Shown: one piece after another, positions 1 through 8,000 of the stretch
Numbering within the stretch: the stretch's first letter is position 1
Layout: every line of letters starts with the position of its first letter
NCBI RefSeq assembly: GCF_013364355.1
Contig: NZ_CP054931.1
Span: 1,984,001-2,048,000, forward strand
Length of the DNA stretch: 64,000 bases
Direction of reading: 5' to 3'
From: Stenotrophomonas sp. NA06056
Lineage (GTDB): Bacteria > Pseudomonadota > Gammaproteobacteria > Xanthomonadales > Xanthomonadaceae
Notes under the pieces: model-generated
What the model saw: only the letters and a program-made list of their open reading frames with translations
Databases searched by the model: none
What the model was told of the DNA's origin: nothing
Program-made: the position numbers and the translations under genes

Positions 1-1407
1 ATCGACGGCCGCGTGACCCGCAACGAAGGCGATATCACCCAGTTGCGTCAGCAGCTGGTGGAACTGGGCAATGGCGAAGCCGGCCTGGTGCAGCAGGCGG
101 CCGCGGACGCGGCTGTGACGATCGGTGCCGGTACCGGTGGCACCGTGGTGGACCTGCGCGGTACCGACGGCGAACGCCAGCTCAAGGGCGTGGCCGCGGG
201 CACCGACGCCAATGATGCGGTGAACCTGGGCCAGCTGGCCTCGGCCGTCGATGACCTTCGCGCCACCGGCAACCGCTATGTGCGGGTGGATGGTGCAGGC
301 GATGGCAGTGATGATGCGCAGGCCAACGGGCAGGGCGCGATGGCGGTAGGTGCATTGGCCCAGGCCAATGGTGCGGGCAGCGTGGCATTGGGCCAGGGTG
401 CGGTGGCACAGGCTGACAACAGCGTGGCGCTGGGCGCGGGCGCCGTTGCCGATCGCGCCAACAGCGTGTCGGTCGGTGCGGCCGGTGCCGAACGCCAGAT
501 CACCCATGTGGCCGATGGCAGCGAGGATACCGATGCGGTGAACCTGCGCCAGCTGAAGGCGGCCGGGCTGGTCGGCGATGGCGGGCAGATGCTGGATGCG
601 GTGACCTACGATGCCGGCAGCCAGCGTGCACAGGTCACCTTCGGCGGCGCCAATGGCACCGTACTGTCCAACGTGGCCGATGGTCGTGTGGGTGCAGGCA
701 GCCGCGAGGCCGTGAACGGTGGCCAGTTGGCCGCGCTGCGCGACCAGCTGCAGGGCCGCATCGGCGATCTGGATGGCCGCGTCGGTGCCCTGGAAGCCGG
801 CGATGCCGGAGGTGGCAGCGGCGGCAATCCGCCGTACTACGGTGCGAATCCGCAGCCCGGCGATCAGGCCGGTGACAACCCGGCCCAGGCCGTCGGCCAG
901 GGCAGCGTGGCGGCGGGTGCCGGTGCAGAGGCCCGAGCTGACAACAGCGTTGCGCTGGGTGCCGGTTCGGTCGCCGACCGCGACAACAGCGTGTCGGTCG
1001 GCCGCGAAGGCGGCGAGCGCCAGATCACCCACGTGGCGGCCGGCGTGCAGGCCACCGATGCGGTGAACGTGGGCCAGCTGCAACAGGGTGTGCACGACGC
1101 CAAGGCCTATGCCGACGAGCGTGTACAGGATGCCTGGAGCGGCATGGAGCAGCGCCTGGACCAGGTCAACCGCCAGGCCAACCGGGGCATCGCCGCAGCC
1201 GCTGCGCTGGCACCGATGACGCCGTACCTGCCGGGCAAGACCACCATCAACGCCAACCTGGCCAATTACCGCAGCGAAACGGCGATGGGCGTGGGCGTGT
1301 CGCGCTGGAGCGACAACGGGCGCGTCAATGTCAACGGCGGCGCGTCCATGGCGCGCGGCGACAAGCCGATCTTCCGCATGGGCGTCGGCGTAGTGCTGGG
1401 CGACTGA
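1..1407 (+). CDS. Trimeric autotransporter adhesin, C-terminal part (YadA-like)
   Basis: The reading frame is open from base 1, so the N-terminus lies outside the window; 468 residues are visible. The protein has head-type repeats of the form NSVALGAGAVAD / SVSVG followed by neck motifs (TDAVNLxQL, seen several times), a short coiled stalk, and a C-terminal YadA anchor of about 75 residues (from PGKTTINANLANYRSE to the end), which in this family trimerises into a 12-strand beta barrel in the outer membrane. It would work as a surface adhesin. The next gene downstream is a close paralogue with the same head-neck-anchor order, so the two look like a tandem duplication. The family assignment is secure; the binding partner cannot be told from sequence. 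Confidence 0.93.
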   Translation: MDGRVTRNEGDITQLRQQLVELGNGEAGLVQQAAADAAVTIGAGTGGTVVDLRGTDGERQLKGVAAGTDANDAVNLGQLASAVDDLRATGNRYVRVDGAGDGSDDAQANGQGAMAVGALAQANGAGSVALGQGAVAQADNSVALGAGAVADRANSVSVGAAGAERQITHVADGSEDTDAVNLRQLKAAGLVGDGGQMLDAVTYDAGSQRAQVTFGGANGTVLSNVADGRVGAGSREAVNGGQLAALRDQLQGRIGDLDGRVGALEAGDAGGGSGGNPPYYGANPQPGDQAGDNPAQAVGQGSVAAGAGAEARADNSVALGAGSVADRDNSVSVGREGGERQITHVAAGVQATDAVNVGQLQQGVHDAKAYADERVQDAWSGMEQRLDQVNRQANRGIAAAAALAPMTPYLPGKTTINANLANYRSETAMGVGVSRWSDNGRVNVNGGASMARGDKPIFRMGVGVVLGD

Positions 1408-1415
1408 GACCGGCG

Positions 1416-1444
1416 CGGGGTGCGCCAGTTCAGCGCGCACCCCG
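1416..1444 (+). terminator. Hairpin after the first adhesin gene
   Basis: A perfect 10-bp inverted repeat (CGGGGTGCGC / GCGCACCCCG) with a 9-nt loop starts 9 bases after the adhesin stop codon. No T-run follows, so it is a weak intrinsic terminator or a 3'-end stabilising hairpin rather than a textbook terminator. Confidence 0.5.
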
Positions 1445-1602
1445 TCGCAACCTGCTGAATCACAAACCATTCCACGGGTGTATCCGGGCGCGCTTTAGGC
1501 CGCGTCCGATACGCCAGCGGGGGGCGCTTGCCTAGCATCCAGTCATGGCTGCAACGACCTGCTGCCTACCCCCAACGGGCGTCCCGCCCTCGGAGAACGA
1601 CC

Positions 1603-4600
1603 ATGAACTGCATCTATCGCATTGTCTGGAACGCGGCCACCGGCAAGTGGGTCGTCGCCTCGGAACTGGCCCAGGGCCGTCGCCGTCGCATGAGCGCGGG
1701 CATTGCCGCCGTACTGCTCGCGATGATTGCTCCGAACGTGCTGGCCAACGACATCCAGCAGGCACTGTGCAGCGCATCGCACGAGTTGCAGGAGGGCACC
1801 TGCGTGGACCCGGCCGCGCTGCGTGGCGTCCTGCCGCTGGCCGCAACCGATGACAGCCTGCTGGTGGTCAACGCCGGCAGCAACGCCACGGCCGCCAGCG
1901 TCAACGGTATCAAAATGATTGCCATCGGCAGCAATGCCATTGCACGACCGGCCAGCAATGGCGCCAACAACGGTGCCATCGCACTGGGCAGCAACACGCT
2001 GGCCGCCGGCACCAACGCCGTCTCGATCGGCTACGGTGCGACGTCCGACAGCCAGAACGGCTCGGGTACCAGCGGCGCGACCTCGCTGGGCGCCAGCACC
2101 CGCACCACCTGGAACGCGACCGCGATCGGCTTCCAGGCCAATGGCGCCGGTACGGTGGTAACCGCATTGGGTTCAGCGGCGGTGGCCACGGGCGAGCGCG
2201 GCATCGCTCTCGGCCGTGCAGCGACGGCCACCGGGCAGTATTCCTCCGCGATCGGTGCAGGTGCCCGTGCGACGCACGCCAACAGTGTTGCCATCGGCGC
2301 CGGTTCGGTCAGCCGCGGCAACGCCACGGTTGCCCTGGGTTCAACCACGGCACGCCGTGGCATCGAGAACATGGCCGATGGCACCCAGGACAATGACGCG
2401 GTCAGCGTGCAGCAGTTGCAGGGACTTCTGCAGGCGACCGGTGGTGCGTTGTCGGCCGACGGCACTGTCATCGCCCCCGGCTTCGATCTCGCCCACGGCG
2501 GAACCCATGCCACCATCGGCAGCGCGCTCACCGCGCTGGACGGCGGCCTGTCCAGCGTCGAGGTGTCGGTGAATGATCTGCACACGCGCATCCGCCAGGG
2601 CACCATCGGCATGGTCCAGCAGGCCACAGCCGGGGCCGACCTGACCGTCGGCGCGGATCGTGATGGCGCCGCCATTGGCATGGCTGGAACGGCGGGTGGC
2701 CGCCGTCTGGGCGGTGTTGCCGATGCGGCCGCCGGCGACGAGGCCATCAACAAGGCGCAGGCCGACGCCGCCGTGGCCAGTGTGGCAACGGCGCTGGGCG
2801 CTGGCGCAGGCGTGGCTGCAGATGGCACGTTGCGGGCACCGGACTTCAATGTGCTGGGTACCACCGTGCACAGCACCGGTGACGCGCTGCACGCACTGGA
2901 CGCGGAAGACCGAGCGCAGCGTGCCGGACTGGTCGATCTGGGCAGCGATATGGTGGTTGCCCAGCGCTACTTCCAGGCCGCAGCCGGTGATGTCGATGCG
3001 CCCGCGACCACCGGCGCGACCGGCAGCACGGCGCTGGGCAGTGCGGCCGCAGCGGGCGGTCAACATTCACTGGCCGTGGGTGCCGACGCGCGTGCGGCCG
3101 GGCAGGACAGCGTCGCCATCGGTGCCGGCGCGCGCGCCAACGGTGAGAACGCGGTGGCGCTGGGCGCCGGCTCGGTTGCGGATCGCGACCAGGTGCTGTC
3201 CCTTGGCGGCGGCACTGTGGGTGCGCGCCAGTTGATCAACGTGGCCAACGGCACTGACGCGACCGATGTGGTCAATCTGCAGCAGTTGCAGGCCACGGTC
3301 GCCGCCCTCGGTGGCGGTGCGCAGGTAGACGCGGCCACCGGTATCGTGACAGGCCCGACCTATGTCGTGCAGGGCGGCCGTTTCCACGATGCGGGTTCCG
3401 CGCTGGGTGCAGTGGACGGGCAGCTGCAGCTGTTGGACCAGCGGGTCACCCATACCGAAGACGACGTGCTGGACACGCAGCGCCAGATCGATGCGTGGAA
3501 CGACGGCGACGCAGGCCTGGTACGCCAGGATGCCGCCAGCGGCGACCTTGCCGTGGCGGCCGGCCGTGCCGGTAGCGTGGTCGACCTGACAGGGTCGACG
3601 GGTGCGCGGCAGTTGAAGGGTCTGGCCGCTGCCGATGACGCGACCGATGCAGTGACCCTGGCACAGATGCAGGACGGCCTGTCGATGGCGCAGCCAGAGG
3701 ACAGCCGCTATCTGAAGGTCGATGGCCGTGGTGATGGCAGCGACGATGCCTCGATCAACGGTGTGGGGGCGCTGGCCATCGGTGCGTCAGCGCAGGTCGA
3801 TGGTGCTGCGGCCATCGCACTGGGGCAGGGGGCACAGGCTTCTGTGGACGGTTCCATCGCACTGGGCGCAGGGTCGGAGGCCGACCGTGCCAACGCCGTA
3901 TCGATCGGGCGTGATGGTGCCGAGCGCCAGATCATCCATGTGGCCGATGCCGGCGAGGACACCGACGCCATCAATCTGCGCCAGCTGAAGCAGGCGGGGC
4001 TGGTGGGCGACAATGGTGATGTCATGGAGACGGTTGGCTATGTGGCGGGCAGCGATCGCAGCCAGGTGATGCTCGGTGGGGCCGCAGGCACCGTGCTGGC
4101 CAACGTCGCCGACGGTCGCGTACAGCTGGGCAGCCGCGAGGCGGTCAATGGTGGCCAGTTGTCGGCCATTGGCGAAGGCATCGGCCGCCAGTTGGATGGA
4201 CTGCAGGAACGTGTCGGGGTGCTGGAAGGCCAACCGGGCGGTGGTGCGGGGGCGGACCTTCCGTACTACGGCGCTACCGGCAACGAGGCGCTGGTGGCCA
4301 ATGGTGCGCCGGCTGAAGCCACGGGCCAGGGCGCCGTGGCAGCCGGTTCCGGCGCGCAGGCGAGTGCAGACAACAGCGTTGCGCTCGGTTCCGATGCCAT
4401 CGCCGATCGCGCTGACAGCGTGTCGGTCGGGCACGCCGGGGGCGAGCGCCAGATTGCCCATGTTGCCGCTGGCAGCGCCGATACCGACGCAGTCAACGTG
4501 GCGCAGCTGCAGGAGCAGATGGCGTCGGTGAATCGTTACACCGACCAGCGCGTTGAAGCGATGGAGCAGGCCATTGGCGCACAGGCGTCGCATATGTCGC

Positions 4601-4833
4601 GACAGATCAATCGCGGTATCGCTGCCTCGGCGGCGCTGGTGCAGGTTACGCCCAACCTGCCGGGCAAGGTCACGCTGAATTTCGGTACGGCCAGCTATCG
4701 CGGCGAGTCGGCATTGGCCCTGGGGTTGTCACGCTGGAGCCGCGATGGCCGCTACAACGTCAACGGCGGGGTCTCGGTCGCGCGGGGCGACCAGCCGCTG
4801 CTGAGCATTGGCTTTGGTATGGCCTTCGATTGA
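1603..4833 (+). CDS. Trimeric autotransporter adhesin (YadA-like), full length
   Basis: This 1076-residue protein starts at the ATG preceded by GGAGAACGACC. It opens with an extended signal peptide region of the ESPR type (MNCIYRIVWNAATGKWVVAS), followed by a basic stretch, a hydrophobic segment and a likely cleavage after VLANA-like residues near position 45. The passenger carries many YadA head repeats (AIGSNAIA, IALGxGA), neck motifs (DAVxxxQL) and short stalks, then a C-terminal YadA anchor (PGKVTLNFGTASYRGES to the end). It is predicted to be exported by Sec, anchored as a trimer in the outer membrane, and used for adhesion or aggregation. Its last 400 residues closely follow the upstream partial adhesin, motif by motif. 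Confidence 0.95.
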   Translation: MNCIYRIVWNAATGKWVVASELAQGRRRRMSAGIAAVLLAMIAPNVLANDIQQALCSASHELQEGTCVDPAALRGVLPLAATDDSLLVVNAGSNATAASVNGIKMIAIGSNAIARPASNGANNGAIALGSNTLAAGTNAVSIGYGATSDSQNGSGTSGATSLGASTRTTWNATAIGFQANGAGTVVTALGSAAVATGERGIALGRAATATGQYSSAIGAGARATHANSVAIGAGSVSRGNATVALGSTTARRGIENMADGTQDNDAVSVQQLQGLLQATGGALSADGTVIAPGFDLAHGGTHATIGSALTALDGGLSSVEVSVNDLHTRIRQGTIGMVQQATAGADLTVGADRDGAAIGMAGTAGGRRLGGVADAAAGDEAINKAQADAAVASVATALGAGAGVAADGTLRAPDFNVLGTTVHSTGDALHALDAEDRAQRAGLVDLGSDMVVAQRYFQAAAGDVDAPATTGATGSTALGSAAAAGGQHSLAVGADARAAGQDSVAIGAGARANGENAVALGAGSVADRDQVLSLGGGTVGARQLINVANGTDATDVVNLQQLQATVAALGGGAQVDAATGIVTGPTYVVQGGRFHDAGSALGAVDGQLQLLDQRVTHTEDDVLDTQRQIDAWNDGDAGLVRQDAASGDLAVAAGRAGSVVDLTGSTGARQLKGLAAADDATDAVTLAQMQDGLSMAQPEDSRYLKVDGRGDGSDDASINGVGALAIGASAQVDGAAAIALGQGAQASVDGSIALGAGSEADRANAVSIGRDGAERQIIHVADAGEDTDAINLRQLKQAGLVGDNGDVMETVGYVAGSDRSQVMLGGAAGTVLANVADGRVQLGSREAVNGGQLSAIGEGIGRQLDGLQERVGVLEGQPGGGAGADLPYYGATGNEALVANGAPAEATGQGAVAAGSGAQASADNSVALGSDAIADRADSVSVGHAGGERQIAHVAAGSADTDAVNVAQLQEQMASVNRYTDQRVEAMEQAIGAQASHMSRQINRGIAASAALVQVTPNLPGKVTLNFGTASYRGESALALGLSRWSRDGRYNVNGGVSVARGDQPLLSIGFGMAFD

Positions 4834-4874
4834 GGGTTGCCCGCTGATTGCGGGGGCTTGGCTGCGCAGGAGGC

Positions 4875-5390
4875 TCAGTCAAGCTCCGCAGCCATCGCGG
4901 CCAGTCGGGTCACGGTGTTGATGTTGCGCGCGGTTCCTTGTGCGGCGAAGGGAATGCGCAGGCGTGAATCCGCCATGCCATCGCCGTAGTGGATGAACAG
5001 CTCGCGCTGGCCGAGGGCGAGCTGTTCTTCACCGATACCTGTCACGCCCTGCAGCGGGTCCCTGGGCAGCGGCTCATCCATGAAAAGAGCGACGACACGG
5101 TTGCCGGCAGCATCCCTGAAGGGGTTGCGGGCGACCACGGCGGCCATCTCGGCAGCGGTACGCACCAACACGCCTACCGGCTTGCCAGCATAGGCCTGCA
5201 GGCATCGCGCCAGCCTGTCGCGCACACCGGCCTCGTCGAGCGGACTGCTGAACACGGCATTGCCGCTGGCGATATAGGTGCGGACATCAGCGAATCCTGC
5301 GCGCTGGCACATGTCTACCAGTTCAGCCATCGGCAGCTTACCGGTACCGCCCACATTCACGGCGCGCAGCAGGGCGACATACGCGTTCAT
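4875..5390 (-). CDS. DUF1697 domain protein
   Basis: This is a 171-residue cytoplasmic protein. The N-terminus (MNAYVALLRAVNVGGTGKLPM, then ELVDMCQRAGFADVRTYIASGN) matches the conserved start of the DUF1697 family, whose biochemical role is unknown. The C-terminal part keeps the family pattern ending in TARNINTVTRL. Its start codon overlaps the stop of the upstream response regulator by 4 nt (ATGA), so it is probably translated as the third gene of the two-component operon. Nothing else in the sequence links it to signalling. Confidence 0.88.
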   Translation of the reverse strand: MNAYVALLRAVNVGGTGKLPMAELVDMCQRAGFADVRTYIASGNAVFSSPLDEAGVRDRLARCLQAYAGKPVGVLVRTAAEMAAVVARNPFRDAAGNRVVALFMDEPLPRDPLQGVTGIGEEQLALGQRELFIHYGDGMADSRLRIPFAAQGTARNINTVTRLAAMAAELD

Positions 5391-6028
5391 CGCAAGCTGC
5401 CCTGCAAGCGGTCATACATCCGCACCAGGTCCACCAGCGTGCGCGCGCCCATCTTGCGCATCAACTGCGCGCGGCGCACCTTCACCGTGATCTCGCTGAC
5501 GCCAAGGTCGGCGGCGATCTGTTTGTTGAGCCGGCCCCGTACCACGCCGGCGACCACCTCGCGCTCACCTGTGTTCAAGGTGTCCCAGCGCTGCTGCAAC
5601 GCGCCCAGCACGTCACCCTCGCGGCGCCGCTGGCGGTCGATGCCGATGCCCTTGTGGATGGCATCCAGCAGTTCCTGGTCACGGAAGGGCTTGGTCAGGA
5701 ATTCGATGGCGCCTTCCTTGATTGCATTGACGCCCATGGCGATGTCGCCGTGCCCGGTGATGAACACCACAGGCAGGTGCAGGCCGTGGCTGGCCATGGT
5801 GCGATGGAAGTCCAGTCCGCTCTGGCCAGGCATGCGCACGTCCAGCACCAGGCAGGATGGCGCGTCGTCCATCGCATGGGCAAGAAACTCGCCGGTCGAG
5901 GCGAAGGCCCGTACCTGCAGGCCCATCGAGGCCAGCAGGTCCTCCAGCGCGGCGCGTACCGAGGCATCGTCGTCGATCACGTAGACGATCGGTGACGGTT
6001 CTACAGGCGTTGTCGTGGGCTTACGCAT
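5387..6028 (-). CDS. Two-component response regulator, FixJ/TodT-like (REC + LuxR HTH)
   Basis: The protein is 213 residues from the ATG that overlaps the kinase stop by 8 nt (ATGCGTAA). An N-terminal receiver domain has the acidic pair in VYVIDDDAS, phospho-acceptor Asp63 in LVLDVRMPG, and the conserved Thr and Lys in FITGHGD and FLTKPF. A C-terminal LuxR-type helix-turn-helix follows (LNTGEREVVAGVVRGRLNKQ, then IAADLGVSEITVKVRRAQLMRKMG). This is the FixJ/NarL-like layout of a DNA-binding activator phosphorylated by the kinase encoded just upstream. A longer in-frame extension exists but lies inside the kinase gene and has no recognisable domain. Confidence 0.93.
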   Translation of the reverse strand: MRKPTTTPVEPSPIVYVIDDDASVRAALEDLLASMGLQVRAFASTGEFLAHAMDDAPSCLVLDVRMPGQSGLDFHRTMASHGLHLPVVFITGHGDIAMGVNAIKEGAIEFLTKPFRDQELLDAIHKGIGIDRQRRREGDVLGALQQRWDTLNTGEREVVAGVVRGRLNKQIAADLGVSEITVKVRRAQLMRKMGARTLVDLVRMYDRLQGSLR

Positions 6029-7079
6029 GCGTACCTTCCGTGTGCGTGGGCAGCTCGAAGATGAAACAGGCGCCACCACCGGTTGGGCGCTCGGCGCGGA
6101 TCTGCCCGCCGTTGGCCTCGATCATCGAGCGGCTCAGGCTGAGACCCAGGCCGAGGCCGTTCGCCTTGGTGGTCCAGAATGCATCGAACACGCGATCAGG
6201 CTGCTCTGCGGGCAGGCCGATGCCACGGTCACGCACGCTCAGGCTGACGTGGCCGTGTCCATCATGCGCGGTCAGCAGCGACAGCCGGCGTTCGCCCGGG
6301 GACGTTCCGGCCATCGCGTCGACAGCGTTGAGGATCAGGTTGCCGATGACCTGCTGCACCTGCACGCGATCTGCATGGGCGGCGGGCAGATCGTTGCCCA
6401 GCAGCAGCGCAACGGTCACGCCATGCTGCTCCAGTTCGCTGCGCGACAACGCCAGCATTTCCTCCACGGCCAGGTTGAGGTCGAAGGCCTGGCGCTCGGG
6501 TGCGGCCCCTTGGGTCAGACCGCGGATGCGGGCGATCACGTCACTGGCGCGATGAGCGTCGGCGACGATGCGGGCGATGGTCTGCCGTGCCTTGTCCAGG
6601 TTCGGTGGCTCCTGGGCCAACCAGCGCTGGCTGGCTTCGGCGCTGCTGGCGATGGCCGCCAGTGGCTGGTTCACTTCGTGCGCGATGGAGGTGGTCAGCT
6701 CGCCCACGGTGGAGGCGCGGGCAACCCGCAGCAGGCGCGCCTGTGCATCCTGCACCGCGGCTTTGGCCGCTTCCATCTTCAATGCCAGATAGGTGGTGAT
6801 GCCGATCACCAGCATGCCGATCGCTGAATTGACCAGGCCGATGCGGTAGGTACCGAAGCGGGTAAGGAAGAAGCTGAGGCCGGTCAGGACGATGCACAGC
6901 GCGGCCAGCGTGATCAGTCCGCGCGGAGCCAGAACCCGCGATGCCGCCAGGATCACTGCGGCGTAGAAGCAGGCTGCTGCAACGGCGTAGTCGGTCAACG
7001 TATCGACCAGGAAAATGGCCGCCATCACGATGACCAGAGCCAGCACGACCAGCGGGCGGCGGGGCGACAGCGACGGCAT
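6021..7079 (-). CDS. Membrane sensor histidine kinase, FixL/DctB-like class
   Basis: This 352-residue kinase starts at the ATG of MPSLSPRRP, preceded by GGGAG. Residues 1-110 hold four or so hydrophobic segments and no recognisable periplasmic sensor, so the signal may be membrane-borne. The dimerisation/phospho-acceptor helix has His134 in AHEVNQPLAAI, a signature of the FixL/DctB-type kinases. The ATP-binding domain shows the N box (NLILNAVDAM), G1 (DRGIGLP) and G2 (GLGLGLSLSRSM). It overlaps the downstream response regulator by 8 nt, so the two are co-translated partners. An upstream in-frame GTG or ATG would add 12 residues but has a poorer ribosome site. Confidence 0.92.
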   Translation of the reverse strand: MPSLSPRRPLVVLALVIVMAAIFLVDTLTDYAVAAACFYAAVILAASRVLAPRGLITLAALCIVLTGLSFFLTRFGTYRIGLVNSAIGMLVIGITTYLALKMEAAKAAVQDAQARLLRVARASTVGELTTSIAHEVNQPLAAIASSAEASQRWLAQEPPNLDKARQTIARIVADAHRASDVIARIRGLTQGAAPERQAFDLNLAVEEMLALSRSELEQHGVTVALLLGNDLPAAHADRVQVQQVIGNLILNAVDAMAGTSPGERRLSLLTAHDGHGHVSLSVRDRGIGLPAEQPDRVFDAFWTTKANGLGLGLSLSRSMIEANGGQIRAERPTGGGACFIFELPTHTEGTHA

Positions 7080-7131
7080 CGGAAGACTCCCTGGCGTGGG
7101 TGGGAAGGATAGCAAAGCGCTGTTCCGCAGA

Positions 7132-7206
7132 TGCCGACCTTGGTCGGCGCGCGTTGTCCGCGGTCATGGCGCCCGATGGATTGTGCCGACCAAGGTCGGC
7201 ACCTAC
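7132..7206. repeat. Pair of GTAG-type palindromic repeats (SMAG/REP-like)
   Basis: Two copies of the 16-bp palindrome GCCGACC-TT/AA-GGTCGGC lie at 7133-7148 and 7185-7200, in opposite orientation and about 36 bp apart. The second copy is flanked on the minus strand by GGTAGG, the GTAG head typical of the short extragenic palindromes described in Stenotrophomonas maltophilia. The pair occupies the gap between the kinase gene and mgtC and could fold as a large stem in RNA. Function is unknown; such dimers often act as transcript 3'-end stabilisers or boundaries. Confidence 0.7.
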
Positions 7207-7236
7207 CAAAGCGATAGCGGCGGGCCATGCCCGGCA

Positions 7237-7974
7237 CTACTCCTCCAGGCTGGCGTTCCAGAAGCCCTGCAGCACGCCCGGCGTGGCCGCCAGCGTTGCC
7301 AGCACGGCATCCAGTTCAGCGCCATCGACGGTGGTGGCGTACAGCACCGCTTCGATCTCGACATCGCGCTCGCCGAACGGGCGCTGGTCGACCGCGCGCA
7401 CCGGGTACTGCGCCTGCTCCAGCAACAGCAGCAGCCGGTCCAGCACCTCGGCCTGCTGCTCGCGTTGGCAGACCACATTGATGGCGTACGTCGCTTCGCT
7501 GAACGCTTCCGGCAGTGGTTGCCGCTGGATGCGGTTCACCACCGGCCGCAGCAGGGTGTTGGCGGCCAGCACGAACACCGCGGCCAGCACCGCTTCAGGC
7601 AGCAGCTTGATGCCGGCACAGGCGCCGACCGCCGCCGAGCCCCACAAGGTGGCTGCGGTGTTCAGGCCCGATACCTGGGCGCCATCCTTCATGATGGCGC
7701 CGGCACCCAGAAAACCGACGCCGGAGATCACATAGGCCACCACGTGCAGCGGTGACGGCGGCCCCCCGTACAGGTCATGGAAACGCACGGCCAGGTCGAC
7801 GAACACGGCAGCACCTACGGCCACCAGTGTATTGGTGCGCAGGCCGGCGGTGCGCTGGCGGAACTGCCGCTCCAGGCCAATCAGCGCGCCCAGCACGAAG
7901 GCGACGGACAGGCTGATCAGCGAGCTGAGGGTGGCGCCCGCGTTGAACGCGGGCAGGTGGGGGTTGAGGTCCAC
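7237..7974 (-). CDS. mgtC: MgtC/SapB family membrane protein
   Basis: The protein is 245 residues from a GTG start preceded by GGGAG 7 nt upstream. Residues 1-145 form the MgtC/SapB membrane domain: four to five hydrophobic helices and the signature GALIGLERQFRQRTAGLRTN near residue 30. The C-terminal about 85 residues make a soluble ACT-like domain (YAINVVCQREQQAEVLDRLL). MgtC proteins do not carry magnesium themselves; in known cases they help growth at low Mg2+ and in hosts, and affect the F1Fo ATPase. The gene lies 26 nt after mgtA on the same strand, the classic mgt arrangement. An in-frame open stretch reaching further upstream runs inside mgtA and is not coding. Confidence 0.92.
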   Translation of the reverse strand: MDLNPHLPAFNAGATLSSLISLSVAFVLGALIGLERQFRQRTAGLRTNTLVAVGAAVFVDLAVRFHDLYGGPPSPLHVVAYVISGVGFLGAGAIMKDGAQVSGLNTAATLWGSAAVGACAGIKLLPEAVLAAVFVLAANTLLRPVVNRIQRQPLPEAFSEATYAINVVCQREQQAEVLDRLLLLLEQAQYPVRAVDQRPFGERDVEIEAVLYATTVDGAELDAVLATLAATPGVLQGFWNASLEE

Positions 7975-8000
7975 GGAGGTTCTCCCTGCGCCGGGCGCGG

